Source of the DNA: a virus
DNA length: 26,572 bases
Direction: 5' to 3' (one strand)
IMG/VR virus record: IMGVR_UViG_3300045971_000738
Span: 1-26,572 of that record
The translations under genes were made by a program, and so were the position numbers. The notes under the pieces were generated by a model. The model did not search any database. It had not been told where the DNA came from and saw nothing but the letters and a program-made list of their open reading frames with translations. This document shows positions 1 through 8,918 of this stretch, in pieces (positions within the stretch are counted from its first letter, which is position 1; every line of letters begins with the position of its first letter).

Positions 1-846
1 GAACACATCGACCGGTTGGAGGACGCCCGCGCCTCCCAGAGCAAGCGGCTAGTCGATGTCCGCGACTTCTACATCAAGGTCGACAACTGGAGGTTCGGCA
101 AGGGCTTCCGCCGCCACTTCTTCTCGGACGCCGAGATTCAGTTGATGCTTGAGGGCGCTCGCGCTGTCGAGAGGGATGCCTCGAAGAAAATCGACGGGCT
201 GGAGAAAGACATCGAGGCTGCTGAGAAGTCCACCATCGAAGGACGGGTCAAGCTCGCCGCCAAGAAGATGGCGGCTGACCTCGACGCCGCCATGCACAAG
301 CCTCTGGACCCGGTCGCTGCCGTCAAGGGCTTCGCCGAGATGATGGACGGCGACCTCAAGTTCGAGGACAAGGTGGCCGACCTGAAGCTCACCGACCTGC
401 CCGCTCCCGGCCGGTTCATCGACGGAGGCTCTCTTGCGCCAGAGGGAACTCCTTTGCCAAAGCCGTGCGACTGCGGCGTGGGCTTCGACAAGTGGCTGAT
501 TCACCATGAGTGGTGCGCCTCGCTTCCCAAACCGGCCCTCTACCCCGGGCAGGTCCACGCTCATCAGGGCACGCACTACGTCGGGGACGACTGCAAGCCG
601 AAGCACACCATCAAGGGCATCGCCGAACTCAAGGCGGAGGAGGAGGTTGTCCCCGCGGTGGCCGTCGAGCGGACCGAACTCATTGGCCTGTACGCGCAGC
701 TTCCGACCCCCGAGTTGAAGGTCCACGTCGAGGCTGCGCTGGACGCGGCTGTCGCTCGTGGCGTCTCCCTGACCGTCGGTGAGACCGCAGCCCGCGGCTA
801 CGACGTCCGCATCAAGAAGACCTCCAAGCCCAAGAAGAGGAAGTAA
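1..846 (+). CDS. Hypothetical protein, 5'-truncated by the window edge
   Basis: The frame is open to base 1, so the gene starts outside the window; the TTG at 16 is only the first possible in-window start and has no good ribosome site. The visible 281 codons have a charged, helical first half and then a Cys/His-rich stretch (about bases 463-611: CDCG, HHEWC, H.H, DDC..KH) that could bind zinc. The end is a lysine-rich tail. It lies 2 nt before the next gene and upstream of the terminase pair, so a packaging or head-related role is possible from position only. I recognise no family. Codon use and strand match the virion genes downstream. Confidence 0.75.
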   Translation, partial: EHIDRLEDARASQSKRLVDVRDFYIKVDNWRFGKGFRRHFFSDAEIQLMLEGARAVERDASKKIDGLEKDIEAAEKSTIEGRVKLAAKKMAADLDAAMHKPLDPVAAVKGFAEMMDGDLKFEDKVADLKLTDLPAPGRFIDGGSLAPEGTPLPKPCDCGVGFDKWLIHHEWCASLPKPALYPGQVHAHQGTHYVGDDCKPKHTIKGIAELKAEEEVVPAVAVERTELIGLYAQLPTPELKVHVEAALDAAVARGVSLTVGETAARGYDVRIKKTSKPKKRK

Positions 847-848
847 CC

Positions 849-1247
849 ATGGCCATCCCCACTCTCGCTGCTCCCGTCGACGCCACTGCCTACCGGCGGT
901 ACTTCCAGAAGCTCGCCGAGGAGGTTCTCACTCTCTCCGACGCCGCCCGCCGTCGCGTCCGCATCTGGAACTACTGGCGCACCGGCTCGCCCGATGGCAC
1001 GTGGACCTTCTTCCTGCCGTACGTGTCGCTGACGCGCGACGGCTCCACCTGCCCGGCCTTCCGCTACCGCCTGTGCTTCGCTGCTTTCTGCTGGGGCATC
1101 GACATCGGGCTCGTGGCTCCCAAGCGTGTGGTCACCTGCGCCGCTCACGAGGGCGTCTCGCAGGCCTGCGTCAACCGCGGCGAGAAGGTCAATGTCCCCG
1201 AGACGACCGACGCCTACGACGCCGACGAAGCGAACGAGCGCCCCTAA
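849..1247 (+). CDS. Hypothetical protein upstream of terminase
   Basis: This 132-aa protein starts at an ATG 2 nt after the previous stop, so the two are probably translated together. The N-terminal half is helical (about residues 12-45), the middle is aromatic-rich (WNYWR, TWTFFLPYV) and there are five cysteines (two near residues 65-80, then CAA and AC). There is no signal peptide or clear membrane segment. The C-terminus is acidic and proline-containing. I do not recognise a family. The next gene has its own TAATCT promoter, so this gene likely ends a transcription unit that begins upstream of the window. Confidence 0.75.
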   Translation: MAIPTLAAPVDATAYRRYFQKLAEEVLTLSDAARRRVRIWNYWRTGSPDGTWTFFLPYVSLTRDGSTCPAFRYRLCFAAFCWGIDIGLVAPKRVVTCAAHEGVSQACVNRGEKVNVPETTDAYDADEANERP

Positions 1248-1261
1248 GCGCCCGTCGCTCC

Positions 1262-1267
1262 TAATCT
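1262..1267 (+). promoter_or_regulatory. Late-type promoter -10 box (TAATCT), leaderless start of the TerS-like gene
   Basis: TAATCT lies 7 nt before the ATG at 1275, with no Shine-Dalgarno site between. The same box at the same distance precedes the HNH gene (3859), and it lies 6 nt before the tmRNA 5' end (26027). No TTGACA-like -35 is present at 16-18 nt. Confidence 0.6.
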
Positions 1268-1274
1268 TCTAAGC

Positions 1275-1898
1275 ATGAGCGACCTCGCGAACACCGCGGA
1301 GGACCTCGCACTCACGAGGCTGACCCCCGACGAACACGTGGAGCTTGACCGGTACCGCCGGTCCGGCAAGCATCCACTCGCGCCTGTCGCCTCGACCGAG
1401 TTGTACCTCATCTGGATGCAGGGCGCCACGTGCGAGGAACTGGCCAAGCTGAACCCCGGCCTGAGCCTCGGCTGCATCCTGATGGCGCGCATCGACCACC
1501 GCTGGGATGACCGCCGCGACGCCTACCTCGCCGAGCGGTTCGCGACGGCCAACGACAGGCTGAAGCAGATTGGTGCGGAGTCGCTGAACTTCCTCGGGCT
1601 CACGCTCGCCGTTGCCCACAAGCAGCAGGGCGAGAAGATGATGAAGTACCTGAAGACCGGCGACCCGTCCGACCTCGGCGTCTTCAACGTCACCAGCATC
1701 GGGCAGTACAAGCAGGTCATCGAGACCATCGCGCGTCTGACCGGCGCCGACCGCAAGGTCATCGTGAAGGAGGCCAACGGCCAGCCCGCCTCCACTCCGC
1801 CCGAGACCATCATCGCCCCCGTGGAGCACCGCCGCCTCACCCCCGAACAGGCGGACGCCCTTCGGCGCGCCAAGATGATGACCGGGAAGAAGGAGTAG
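1275..1898 (+). CDS. terS: Putative terminase small subunit
   Basis: This 207-aa protein ends one base before the large terminase start, the usual place for the small, DNA-recognising packaging subunit. Residues about 43-72 (YLIWMQGATCEELAKL and following) look like a helix-turn-helix of the kind small terminases use to bind the packaging site. The middle (about 80-150) is helical, which would suit ring assembly, and the C-terminus is basic (RRAKMMTGKK). The call rests on position plus the possible HTH; I see no diagnostic motif. Its ATG is 7 nt from a TAATCT box and has no ribosome site, so it is probably translated from a leaderless mRNA. Confidence 0.6.
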   Translation: MSDLANTAEDLALTRLTPDEHVELDRYRRSGKHPLAPVASTELYLIWMQGATCEELAKLNPGLSLGCILMARIDHRWDDRRDAYLAERFATANDRLKQIGAESLNFLGLTLAVAHKQQGEKMMKYLKTGDPSDLGVFNVTSIGQYKQVIETIARLTGADRKVIVKEANGQPASTPPETIIAPVEHRRLTPEQADALRRAKMMTGKKE

Positions 1899-3833
1899 AT
1901 GGCGAGCGGCTTCGGGCTGGAGGACGTCCTCAACGACGTGCAGCAGGGGCGGAAGCTCCTGATGACTCCGTGTGCGTCCAAGGAGGGCCTCCGCGACTGG
2001 CTCATCACCTACCTGAACCTCGACTTCCCGGACACGCAGGTCGACGAGGGCTCCACCGGCTCGCCGCTGGAGGAGATGTGGCGCATCTACCACGCCGGGG
2101 TGACCAACGACCGCGACTTCCCGCGCCGCTCGCTGCTCTACGCCTCGCGCGGCTCGTACAAGACGCTGGGCGTGGCCGTGCTGGAGCTTCTGGCCATGCT
2201 CCACATGGACCGCTCGGTCGTCCACCTCGCAGCCATCGAGCAGCAGGCCGGGAAGGCGCAGGAGTACCTGCGCGGCTTCCTCGCGCGTGAAGGACTCGAC
2301 GAGTTCGGCGTCGGCAACAACAAGCGGTCGGTGGCCGTCGTGTGGGCGGAGCACAAGGCGACGGGCGACATCATCATCAACGAGGAGTGGCGCGCGCTCG
2401 ACCGCATCAGGAAGCGCGAGTACACCTACCACGCCCGATATACAAAAGTTATTGTGAACACTCCGGCGTCGTCCAACTCGGACCACGTCGCCTTCTTCGT
2501 CGTCGACGAGGTGGACCTCATCCGGTTCCCGCTCGCGTACGAAGAGGCCAAGCTCATCCCCGAGGCGCAGCGCGACGCCAACGGAGTCGAGCAGCCGCCG
2601 CTCACCATCCTCACCTCCTCGCGCAAGTACTCGGGCGGTCTGGTTCAGCGCGAAATCGACGAGGCCGAGAAGACCGGCACCTGCATCCGGCACTGGAACA
2701 TCCTCGACGTCACACGTCGCTGCCCCGACAGCCGCCACATGCCGGAGAAGCCGTTGGTCCCGGTGTTCACCAGCGACGTGGACCTGAAGGTCATCACGCC
2801 CGAGGACTACGCCGCCCTCGTGCAGATTGACGAGAAGAAGGCTCTCGACTACACGGCCTCGGCCGCCTACGAGGGGTGCATCTCGAACTGCCGCATCTAT
2901 GCCGCCTGCCGCGGCCGTCTGGCCCGCGTGACCTCGCAGGCCGCCATGCTGAAGTCGCTCGACGACACCATCGGCAAGTTCCGCGACGTCTCGGTCGAGA
3001 TGGCCATCGCGCAGTTGATGTGCTGGAAGCCCGGCAACGAGGGCTCCATCTTCAAGCACTTCTCGCGTCGCCACCACATGCTGTCGCTGACGGACATGTG
3101 GGAGACCATCACGGGTGAGCCGCCTCCCAAGCACACCCTCCTCACGAAGCAGATGCTCATCGACATGCTCGTCGCCCGCAAGGTGAAGTGGGCGGTCGGC
3201 ATGGACTTCGGCTTCACCCACGTCTTCGCGGTGTGCCTGTTCGCCATCGACGGCCGCCGCGCGTTCCTCATCGACGCCTTCGAGATTGCTCAGTTGGAGT
3301 TGAACCAGAAAATCGAGTTGTGCGACAAGCGCATCAAGAAGTACGCCCCCATCGTGTGGCCTGACCCGGCCTACCCTTCGGACATCAAGACGTTCCGGTC
3401 CAAGGGCTACGTGATGAAGACGCACACGAAGGACGTGCTCGCTGGCATCAACGCGGTCCGCAACAAGCTGAACCCGCCCGGCAGCAAAGAGCCGGAGTTG
3501 TTCATGCTGAAGGATGACCCGGCTGGCGACCTGATGGCCAAGAGGTTCGAGTCGGCACGCTGGAAGCTCGACGCGCAGGGGCGCCCCACGGACATCCCTG
3601 ACGACTTCGAGGACGACTTGATGGACGCCACGAAGTACATCATCCAGAACGAGTTCAGGGGCGCTGGCAAGGTGGTCTCTCCCAAGGACAACTCGGTCAG
3701 GGAGACGCCTGTGGTCCTCACCCCCAAGACGTGGATGGCGGCCAAGGTGCAGGAGTTGACGGGCGGGCAGGGGACGGAGGCCATCACCAGCAAGCGTGTG
3801 AAGCGCGGGGGTTTCATGGCCGACTTCGGCTAA
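1899..3833 (+). CDS. terL: Terminase large subunit (packaging ATPase and nuclease)
   Basis: This is the motor that pumps phage DNA into the prohead and cuts it. In the 644-aa product I see a Walker A-like loop at about residues 82-89 (ASRGSYKT), hydrophobic beta strand plus VVDE Walker B at 201-204, and a coupling TSS motif at 239-241. The C-terminal RNase H-like nuclease has Asp436 in GMDFG, Asp489 in WPDPAYPSD and an acidic DDFEDDLMDAT patch near 569-578. Length is at the long end for the family because of a linker containing C275, C327, C331 and C337, which may bind zinc. It starts directly after the TerS-like gene with a GAAGGAG site 5' of the ATG. The frame is intact. Confidence 0.93.
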   Translation: MASGFGLEDVLNDVQQGRKLLMTPCASKEGLRDWLITYLNLDFPDTQVDEGSTGSPLEEMWRIYHAGVTNDRDFPRRSLLYASRGSYKTLGVAVLELLAMLHMDRSVVHLAAIEQQAGKAQEYLRGFLAREGLDEFGVGNNKRSVAVVWAEHKATGDIIINEEWRALDRIRKREYTYHARYTKVIVNTPASSNSDHVAFFVVDEVDLIRFPLAYEEAKLIPEAQRDANGVEQPPLTILTSSRKYSGGLVQREIDEAEKTGTCIRHWNILDVTRRCPDSRHMPEKPLVPVFTSDVDLKVITPEDYAALVQIDEKKALDYTASAAYEGCISNCRIYAACRGRLARVTSQAAMLKSLDDTIGKFRDVSVEMAIAQLMCWKPGNEGSIFKHFSRRHHMLSLTDMWETITGEPPPKHTLLTKQMLIDMLVARKVKWAVGMDFGFTHVFAVCLFAIDGRRAFLIDAFEIAQLELNQKIELCDKRIKKYAPIVWPDPAYPSDIKTFRSKGYVMKTHTKDVLAGINAVRNKLNPPGSKEPELFMLKDDPAGDLMAKRFESARWKLDAQGRPTDIPDDFEDDLMDATKYIIQNEFRGAGKVVSPKDNSVRETPVVLTPKTWMAAKVQELTGGQGTEAITSKRVKRGGFMADFG

Positions 3834-3858
3834 GAACGACTTGTTCTTGGCTGAGCGG

Positions 3859-3864
3859 TAATCT
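3859..3864 (+). promoter_or_regulatory. Late-type promoter -10 box (TAATCT), leaderless start of HNH gene
   Basis: TAATCT followed 7 nt later by the ATG at 3872, the same geometry as at 1262. It gives the HNH gene its own promoter in the short gap after terL. No -35 consensus is visible. Confidence 0.6.
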
Positions 3865-3871
3865 AGGACCC

Positions 3872-4549
3872 ATGGAGACCACTTCTCCAGCGCGATGTGC
3901 GAGATGCCCTGCGGCACCGATAGCCGGGCAGACGCTTTGCTCCCGCTGTCGCGGTGTGGTGCGAGCAGAAGTGGCTCAGCGCACAGCGAAGCGCCTCTCA
4001 TCGGGCCTGTGCATCGACTGCGGCGAGCCTTCGCTCCCGAACCGGACCAGATGTCAGAAGGACTTGGACCTTCGCAAGTCTCGCGCTCGCACCACCGCGT
4101 CGATTCGCAGAGGGAAGGGGCTGTGCACCTACTGCGCGCTGGAGAAGGCCTTGAAGGGCGTGGACCGCTGCATCGGGTGCAAGTTGGTGTCGCTGGAGAA
4201 GACGGGACGTGAATGGCGCGGCAACAAGATGGGCCGCGCCAAGGTGAAGAAGAAGTTCGCGGGTGTCCCTCGCGCCGAGGTCTTGGCTCTCTGGGCCAGC
4301 CAGCAGGGGCGCTGCGCTGTGACAGGGGTGCGCCTCCGGTTGGTGGGGCAAGAGCATGACAGCGTCTCGCTGGACCACATCCTGCCGTTCTCGCGCGGCG
4401 GCTCGCACATCATCAAGAACCTGCGCTTCACCTGCTACTTGGTCAACATGCTGAAGCGCGACCTGACAGAGACCGAGTTCCTTGAGGTCATTGGGGAAGA
4501 CGGCCCTTCCCGGCTGCGCAAGTTCATCGAAGCGCGAGCCGCAATCTAG
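3872..4549 (+). CDS. HNH endonuclease with N-terminal zinc knuckles (probable freestanding homing endonuclease)
   Basis: The 225-aa product has an HNH nuclease fold near the C-terminus: GRCAVTG at about 147-152, the catalytic SLDHILP at 167-172, then GGSH, N183, C188 and N192. The N-terminal half carries several CxxC pairs (9/12, 23/26, 47/50, 85/88, 100/103) that look like tandem zinc knuckles for DNA binding. Such enzymes are often stand-alone homing endonucleases between essential phage genes; its place between terL and a virion gene fits. The ATG at 3872 is chosen because protein-like sequence starts there and the TAATCT box sits exactly 7 nt upstream; upstream in-frame codons would run into terL. 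A role in packaging, as for some HNH proteins next to terminases, is the alternative. Confidence 0.85.
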   Translation: METTSPARCARCPAAPIAGQTLCSRCRGVVRAEVAQRTAKRLSSGLCIDCGEPSLPNRTRCQKDLDLRKSRARTTASIRRGKGLCTYCALEKALKGVDRCIGCKLVSLEKTGREWRGNKMGRAKVKKKFAGVPRAEVLALWASQQGRCAVTGVRLRLVGQEHDSVSLDHILPFSRGGSHIIKNLRFTCYLVNMLKRDLTETEFLEVIGEDGPSRLRKFIEARAAI

Positions 4550-4578
4550 CACGTAGCCCACAGAGGAGCGCCCTTCCC

Positions 4579-5538
4579 ATGCCTGTTGCCAACTTCGTTG
4601 AGTCCGTCGTTTTCTATGACGACGTCGAGAACGCTTCCAACCCCGTTCGCAAGCACGTGGACTGGAAGCGCTCGGCCACGGGCCTCGTCTTCGAGCAGGT
4701 GTACTCGGAGCGCTTCGTCCTCTCGCCGGGCGCGTCCCGCACCGTGGCTTCGCCGGTCGGGGTGACCGACCTGTCGGCCACCGCCGTGGCCTTCGGCGCC
4801 GCCATCGCCAAGCCATCGTGGTATCAGGTCCGTGGCGCCTTCCCAACCTCGCCGTGGGCCTTGGCTCTGGCAGTGGGCTCCGCCTCCGTCACCGTGACCG
4901 CCAACACCTCGGACGGCTCCGCGTTCGTCAGCGGTGCTGGCTTGGCCTCGCTCGCTGGCGTCAAGCCGGGCGACTGGGTGTACCTCGCTGGCTCGACCTA
5001 CGGGGACGCCGGAGCCTTCGCGCCAGCCAACCAAGGCTTCTGGCTCGTCTCCGCCGTGAGCACGGGGCTTCACCTCTTCCGCGTCTACTCGGATGACTCC
5101 GCTCCGGTCACCGAGACCGTCACCACCGTCGGCACCACGGACATCCAGCACCTCCCCGACGCGACCCGGCCTCGCTGGGCGTACATCGCTGGCTCCACCA
5201 CCTTCGGCGGCCTGAAGAGCGTCGTCGCCGCGGCCATCGGCTGGGTGGCCATCGCCACCGAGACCCAGTTCATCACGACCGGCGCGACGACCCTCTCGCG
5301 TCTCGTCGTCACCCCGAACTACATCTCCTACGCTCGCGTCGAGAGCGACAAGTCGGTGAAGCTCACCGTCGGTGACGCTGCCGCGGTGGCCAACGAGGTC
5401 ACGCTGCTCCCCGTGGGCACCAACACCCCTGCGTGGTTCGAGACCTTCTCGTTCTCGACCAGCTTGGCCTTGCTCAACACTAGCAACGCCTCGGCCACCA
5501 TCAACATCATCTACGCCATCGCCAAGACCGCGAGCTAA
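4579..5538 (+). CDS. Putative virion structural protein
   Basis: This 319-aa protein lies between the HNH gene and the portal gene, inside the head gene block. It is rich in Ala, Ser, Thr and Val, with many short beta-like runs (for example SVTVTANTSDGSAF, and SATINIIYAIAK at the C-terminus) and almost no charged clusters, typical of virion proteins such as decoration, stopper or fibre-base proteins. I cannot assign a particular role. The ATG has a GAGGAG ribosome site at 4563-4568. The portal gene begins 3 nt after its stop. A CAATCT sequence at 4542-4547 resembles the late -10 box with one mismatch and could start a transcript here. Confidence 0.75.
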   Translation: MPVANFVESVVFYDDVENASNPVRKHVDWKRSATGLVFEQVYSERFVLSPGASRTVASPVGVTDLSATAVAFGAAIAKPSWYQVRGAFPTSPWALALAVGSASVTVTANTSDGSAFVSGAGLASLAGVKPGDWVYLAGSTYGDAGAFAPANQGFWLVSAVSTGLHLFRVYSDDSAPVTETVTTVGTTDIQHLPDATRPRWAYIAGSTTFGGLKSVVAAAIGWVAIATETQFITTGATTLSRLVVTPNYISYARVESDKSVKLTVGDAAAVANEVTLLPVGTNTPAWFETFSFSTSLALLNTSNASATINIIYAIAKTAS

Positions 5539-5541
5539 CCC

Positions 5542-7656
5542 ATGGCCAAGCTGACCACCTCAGGAATCTTGGAGCAGTTGCCGGGCGGCTTCACGGCTCC
5601 GAGCGCTGCCAAGAGCGGCAAGCTCTCGAAGAACAGTCGCGATGGCCTGCGCAACGTCCTCAACAAGCAGTTCCTGACCGCGGGCGAGATGCCCGAGGAT
5701 GTGGTCACGTCCTCTCTGGTCTCGGGGCGCGGCTCCAACACCCTCCAGAAGTCGATGACCAAGCTGCTCGACGGGCCCGACGGCTCCATCGAGCGTCTCG
5801 CCTTCGAGCGCGACCCGCAGCGCATCGCGGAGTTCGCGGGCATCTGGCGGCCGAAGCTCCAACTCATCCCCGACAACCTCCTGAAGCGGATGGCCATTCA
5901 GGACGACCTCGTGGCTGCCGTGGTGCACACGCGCTGCAACCACACCTCGCAGTTCGGCCGCAAGCAGGAGGACCGCCACACCAAGGGCTTCAAGTTCGTC
6001 ATCGACCCGAACTTGGAGGAGAAGCTCTCGAAGGAGCAGAAGGAGAAGCTCCAAGAGCGCATCGACCGCGCTGAGAACCTCATCCTCTCGTGCGGTCACA
6101 CCAAGGGCTGGTCGCAGCAGGACCGGTGCTCGTTCACCGAGTACCTGTACATGTCGACCCGCAACGCCATCGTGCTCGGCCGCATGGCGACGGAAGTCAT
6201 CTACGTGCCGGACCCGAAGAACCCGCGCGAGCGCGTCTTCCACTCCTTCCGCCCGACCGACGCCGGGACCATCTACTACGCCGCCCCGTACAAGGAGGCG
6301 AACGAGTCCATCCGCGAGCAGGCTCGCAAGCTGCTTGAGCAGATGAAGAACGAGAAGCTCCAGCAGGAGAAGTTCGAGAACGACGAGTACGACTGGGTGC
6401 AGGTCATCGACGGGCGTCCGTTGCAGGCCTTCGGCTCGGACGAGATGCTCGTGCAGAACTTCTACCCCGTCACCGACATCGAGCTTCAGGGCTACCCGCT
6501 GACCCCGCTCGACACGGCCATCGCCGCGGTCACGACCCACATCAACATCACGAACCACAACAAGCTCTACTTCCAGTACGGCCGCGCGGCCCGCGGCATG
6601 CTCGTCATCAAGTCGCAGGACGTGGACGCCGAAGTCGTGCAGGCGGTGAAGCAGCAGTTCAACGCGAGCATCAACGCCGTGCACAACTCGTGGCGCATGC
6701 CGGTCTTCGGCATCGGGCCCGAGGACGACCTCCAGTGGGTGCCCATCGACCAAGGCTCCCGCGACATGGAGTTCCAGTACCTCTCCGACTCGAACGCCCG
6801 GACCATCATGGCCGCGTTCCAGATGTCGCCTGAAGAGTTGCCGGGCTACCAGCACCTGAGCCGCGGCACGAACAACCAAGCTCTCTCCGAGTCGAGCAAC
6901 GAGTGGAAGCTGACCGCGGCGCGCGACGTGGGCATCCGCCCTCTCATCGCGAAGCTGGAGGACTTCCTCAACGACTCGCTGCTGCCGCTCATCGACCCTG
7001 ACCTCGCCAAGTACGTGAAGCTCCGCCTCATCGGCCTCGACATCGAGGACGAGGAGAAGGAGTCGGTCCGCCTGACGCAGGACATGGCCGTCCACATGAC
7101 CTACGACGAGGTTCTCCAGAAGGTGGAGAAGAAGCCCCTCGGCAAGGAGGCCGGTGGCAAGCTGCCCCTGAACCAGCAGGTGATGGCTCTCGTCGAGAAG
7201 TACCTGACTTTCGGGCAGATTCTCGAGAAGTTCTGCGGGGTTGAGGGCGCTGGCGACGCGAAAGCGCACCCAGAGTACGCTTTCTACCAGAACGAAGCGT
7301 GGATGAAGTGGACCGAGATGCAGGACCAGAAGGCCATGGCCCAGCAGCAGGCTGCCCAGCAGGCCCAGCAGCCTCAGGGAGCGCCCCCGGGCGGTGGAGG
7401 GGCCGGTGGGCCGCCCCCGGGCGGCGGCGGGGCTCCTGCGCCCGCGCAGGGCGGTCAGGACGGGGGCGGTGAGCTTGGCTCGGCCGTGGACCAGTTGGGT
7501 CAGCTTCTGGGCAAGAGCCAGTCCGACCGGCAGCGGCTGAAGGCTCACCAAAGCAAGGTCAACCAAGCCATCATGGACGCTTTCCGGGCCGAAAGTCTGA
7601 AGCTGGCCGTTGGATTGGCCGACATCGCAGATATTCACAAACCTCGGAAGGTGTAG
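5542..7656 (+). CDS. Portal protein
   Basis: The portal forms the 12-fold ring at the special head vertex through which DNA passes. The 704-aa sequence has the SPP1/HK97-style portal pattern: a mixed N-terminal region, then about residues 305-360 with NFYPVTDIELQGYPLTPL and a helix that leads to a GRAARGMLVIK strand, then the region with AFQMSPEELPG typical of the clip and stem. The C-terminal tail from about residue 598 to 643 is low complexity (Q/A-rich, then two GAPPGGGG-type runs) and is followed by a short helical end. It sits between terL and the MuF gene, the standard order. Start is the ATG 3 nt after the previous stop; no strong ribosome site is seen, so coupling is likely. Confidence 0.88.
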   Translation: MAKLTTSGILEQLPGGFTAPSAAKSGKLSKNSRDGLRNVLNKQFLTAGEMPEDVVTSSLVSGRGSNTLQKSMTKLLDGPDGSIERLAFERDPQRIAEFAGIWRPKLQLIPDNLLKRMAIQDDLVAAVVHTRCNHTSQFGRKQEDRHTKGFKFVIDPNLEEKLSKEQKEKLQERIDRAENLILSCGHTKGWSQQDRCSFTEYLYMSTRNAIVLGRMATEVIYVPDPKNPRERVFHSFRPTDAGTIYYAAPYKEANESIREQARKLLEQMKNEKLQQEKFENDEYDWVQVIDGRPLQAFGSDEMLVQNFYPVTDIELQGYPLTPLDTAIAAVTTHINITNHNKLYFQYGRAARGMLVIKSQDVDAEVVQAVKQQFNASINAVHNSWRMPVFGIGPEDDLQWVPIDQGSRDMEFQYLSDSNARTIMAAFQMSPEELPGYQHLSRGTNNQALSESSNEWKLTAARDVGIRPLIAKLEDFLNDSLLPLIDPDLAKYVKLRLIGLDIEDEEKESVRLTQDMAVHMTYDEVLQKVEKKPLGKEAGGKLPLNQQVMALVEKYLTFGQILEKFCGVEGAGDAKAHPEYAFYQNEAWMKWTEMQDQKAMAQQQAAQQAQQPQGAPPGGGGAGGPPPGGGGAPAPAQGGQDGGGELGSAVDQLGQLLGKSQSDRQRLKAHQSKVNQAIMDAFRAESLKLAVGLADIADIHKPRKV

Positions 7657-7657
7657 C

Positions 7658-8128
7658 ATGCGGACGTGCACCTTGTGCCTTCGTGGGAAGGACGAGAGCG
7701 AGTTCAGCCCGGACCGACGCTCGAAGGACGGGCGCCAGTCTCGGTGCAAGGAGTGCAAGAGCGCGGAGACTCGCACGGCCTACGCTGTAGACCCTGCCCG
7801 CAAGAGCGCCATCAGCAAGAAGCACTACCACTCTGGCCGCGGCTTGGACATGAGGTTGCGCCGCAAGTATGGCATCACGTCCGAGCAGTACGCCGCGATG
7901 CTGTCGACGCAGGACAGCAAGTGTGCCATCTGTCGAGGGCTCCCTGCGAAGGGTGAGTGCTTCGTCGTGGACCACGACCATGCTACGGGCAAGGCGCGCG
8001 GTTTGTTGTGTCGCAAGTGCAACTCGGGCATCGGCCTTCTGAACGACGACCTCCTGCTGGTTCTTCGCGCCGCCTCGTACCTCCGCGCTTCGCTGAAGGA
8101 GTCCGCCCATGCAGCCACGCCTCAGTAA
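7658..8128 (+). CDS. Endonuclease VII-family nuclease (gp49-like)
   Basis: Residues about 69-140 match the recombination endonuclease VII family: RKYGITSEQYAAML, then CxxC (89/92), the catalytic DHDH at 105-108, a second CxxC (118/121) with N122, and GLLNDD. In T4 this fold cuts Holliday junctions and branched DNA before packaging. A second zinc pair (CTLC at 4-7, CKEC at 30-33) at the N-terminus is typical of mobile, stand-alone versions. Its position between the portal and MuF genes suggests either a packaging-linked resolvase or a homing nuclease. The ATG at 7658 has GGAAGG 6 nt upstream; the longer in-frame start at 7610 would lie inside the portal gene. It overlaps the next gene by 20 nt. 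Confidence 0.85.
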   Translation: MRTCTLCLRGKDESEFSPDRRSKDGRQSRCKECKSAETRTAYAVDPARKSAISKKHYHSGRGLDMRLRRKYGITSEQYAAMLSTQDSKCAICRGLPAKGECFVVDHDHATGKARGLLCRKCNSGIGLLNDDLLLVLRAASYLRASLKESAHAATPQ

Positions 8129-8918
8129 GGGCGCAGTCGTCGAGGTGCAGCGTCGTGTCGACGAACTCTTCGACAGGCTCCTCACCCGTCTGCTCGGCGG
8201 CAGCTTCAGCGGCAAGTCGATGTTCATCACCACCGACCCGGTCATGTCCATCCCGGGGCTCTTCAACGCGGCGGTGACCTCGGAGGGCGGGACGCTCGAC
8301 ACGGACCTGCTCCAGAACCTCGCCGACGTCGTGAAGAACCTCGTCGACAAGCAGCGCTCCGGAGCGAAGGCCACGACCGTGCGCCGCATCCAGATGCTGC
8401 TTGAGGACGTGAAGGCCGGGCGCGTCAAGCCGGAGAACTTCACCAACCACGTCGAGAGCGAACTCATCGACACGTGGAGCCGCATCCACTCGGACGTCGA
8501 GCGGGTCGTGAACACCGAGAGCCAGCACGCTCTCACGCTCGGCCTCAAGGACGGCATCGGCCAGATGAACGCGGTGCGCGGCATCGCCGACCCGGTGGTC
8601 GTCTTCATCCCGAAGAACGACGGCGCCCTGTGTGACGAGTGCCGCAAGACGCACCTCTGCCCCGACGAGGTGACGCCGCGGTGCTGGCTGCACTCCGAGG
8701 TCAACACCGACTACCACGAGCGCGGCGATGGCAAGCCCTCGTGGCACCTCCTCCATCCTCACTGCCGCTGCTCGCTGGCAACCGTCCTCCCCGGCTTCGG
8801 CTTCGACGCCGCGGGCCGCGTCACGTTCATCAAGAGCGACTTCATGGAGTACGACTACCAGCAGGCCCGCGGTGGCAATCTTGGGGGAGTCGACGAGCGC
8901 CGCAAGTGGGAAGCGTAG
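8109..8918 (+). CDS. MuF/SPP1 gp7-type head morphogenesis protein
   Basis: Minor head proteins of this family attach to the portal and are carried inside the capsid. The 269-aa product shows the family signature: an N-terminal helical region, the sequence VVFIPKNDGALCDEC at about 164-178, and the C-terminal HPHCRC at 216-221 followed by a beta strand. The paired Cys/His residues (C175, C178, C184, H216, C219, C221) probably bind a metal. Length is normal for a MuF protein without a toxin extension. Its start overlaps the end of the nuclease gene by 20 nt, and upstream of the nuclease lies the portal, the usual partner. A GAAGGAG site precedes the ATG. Confidence 0.85.
   Translation: MQPRLSKGAVVEVQRRVDELFDRLLTRLLGGSFSGKSMFITTDPVMSIPGLFNAAVTSEGGTLDTDLLQNLADVVKNLVDKQRSGAKATTVRRIQMLLEDVKAGRVKPENFTNHVESELIDTWSRIHSDVERVVNTESQHALTLGLKDGIGQMNAVRGIADPVVVFIPKNDGALCDECRKTHLCPDEVTPRCWLHSEVNTDYHERGDGKPSWHLLHPHCRCSLATVLPGFGFDAAGRVTFIKSDFMEYDYQQARGGNLGGVDERRKWEA

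Noticed and set aside
1269-4001. A 910-codon open frame on the minus strand opposite the terminase genes
   Set aside because: It is rich in Arg, Val, Leu, Asp and His with no domain pattern, as expected for the antisense frame of GC-rich genes. The plus strand has clear terminase motifs.
5560-7776. A 738-codon minus-strand open frame opposite the portal gene
   Set aside because: Same low-information antisense composition; the portal gene on the plus strand explains the region.
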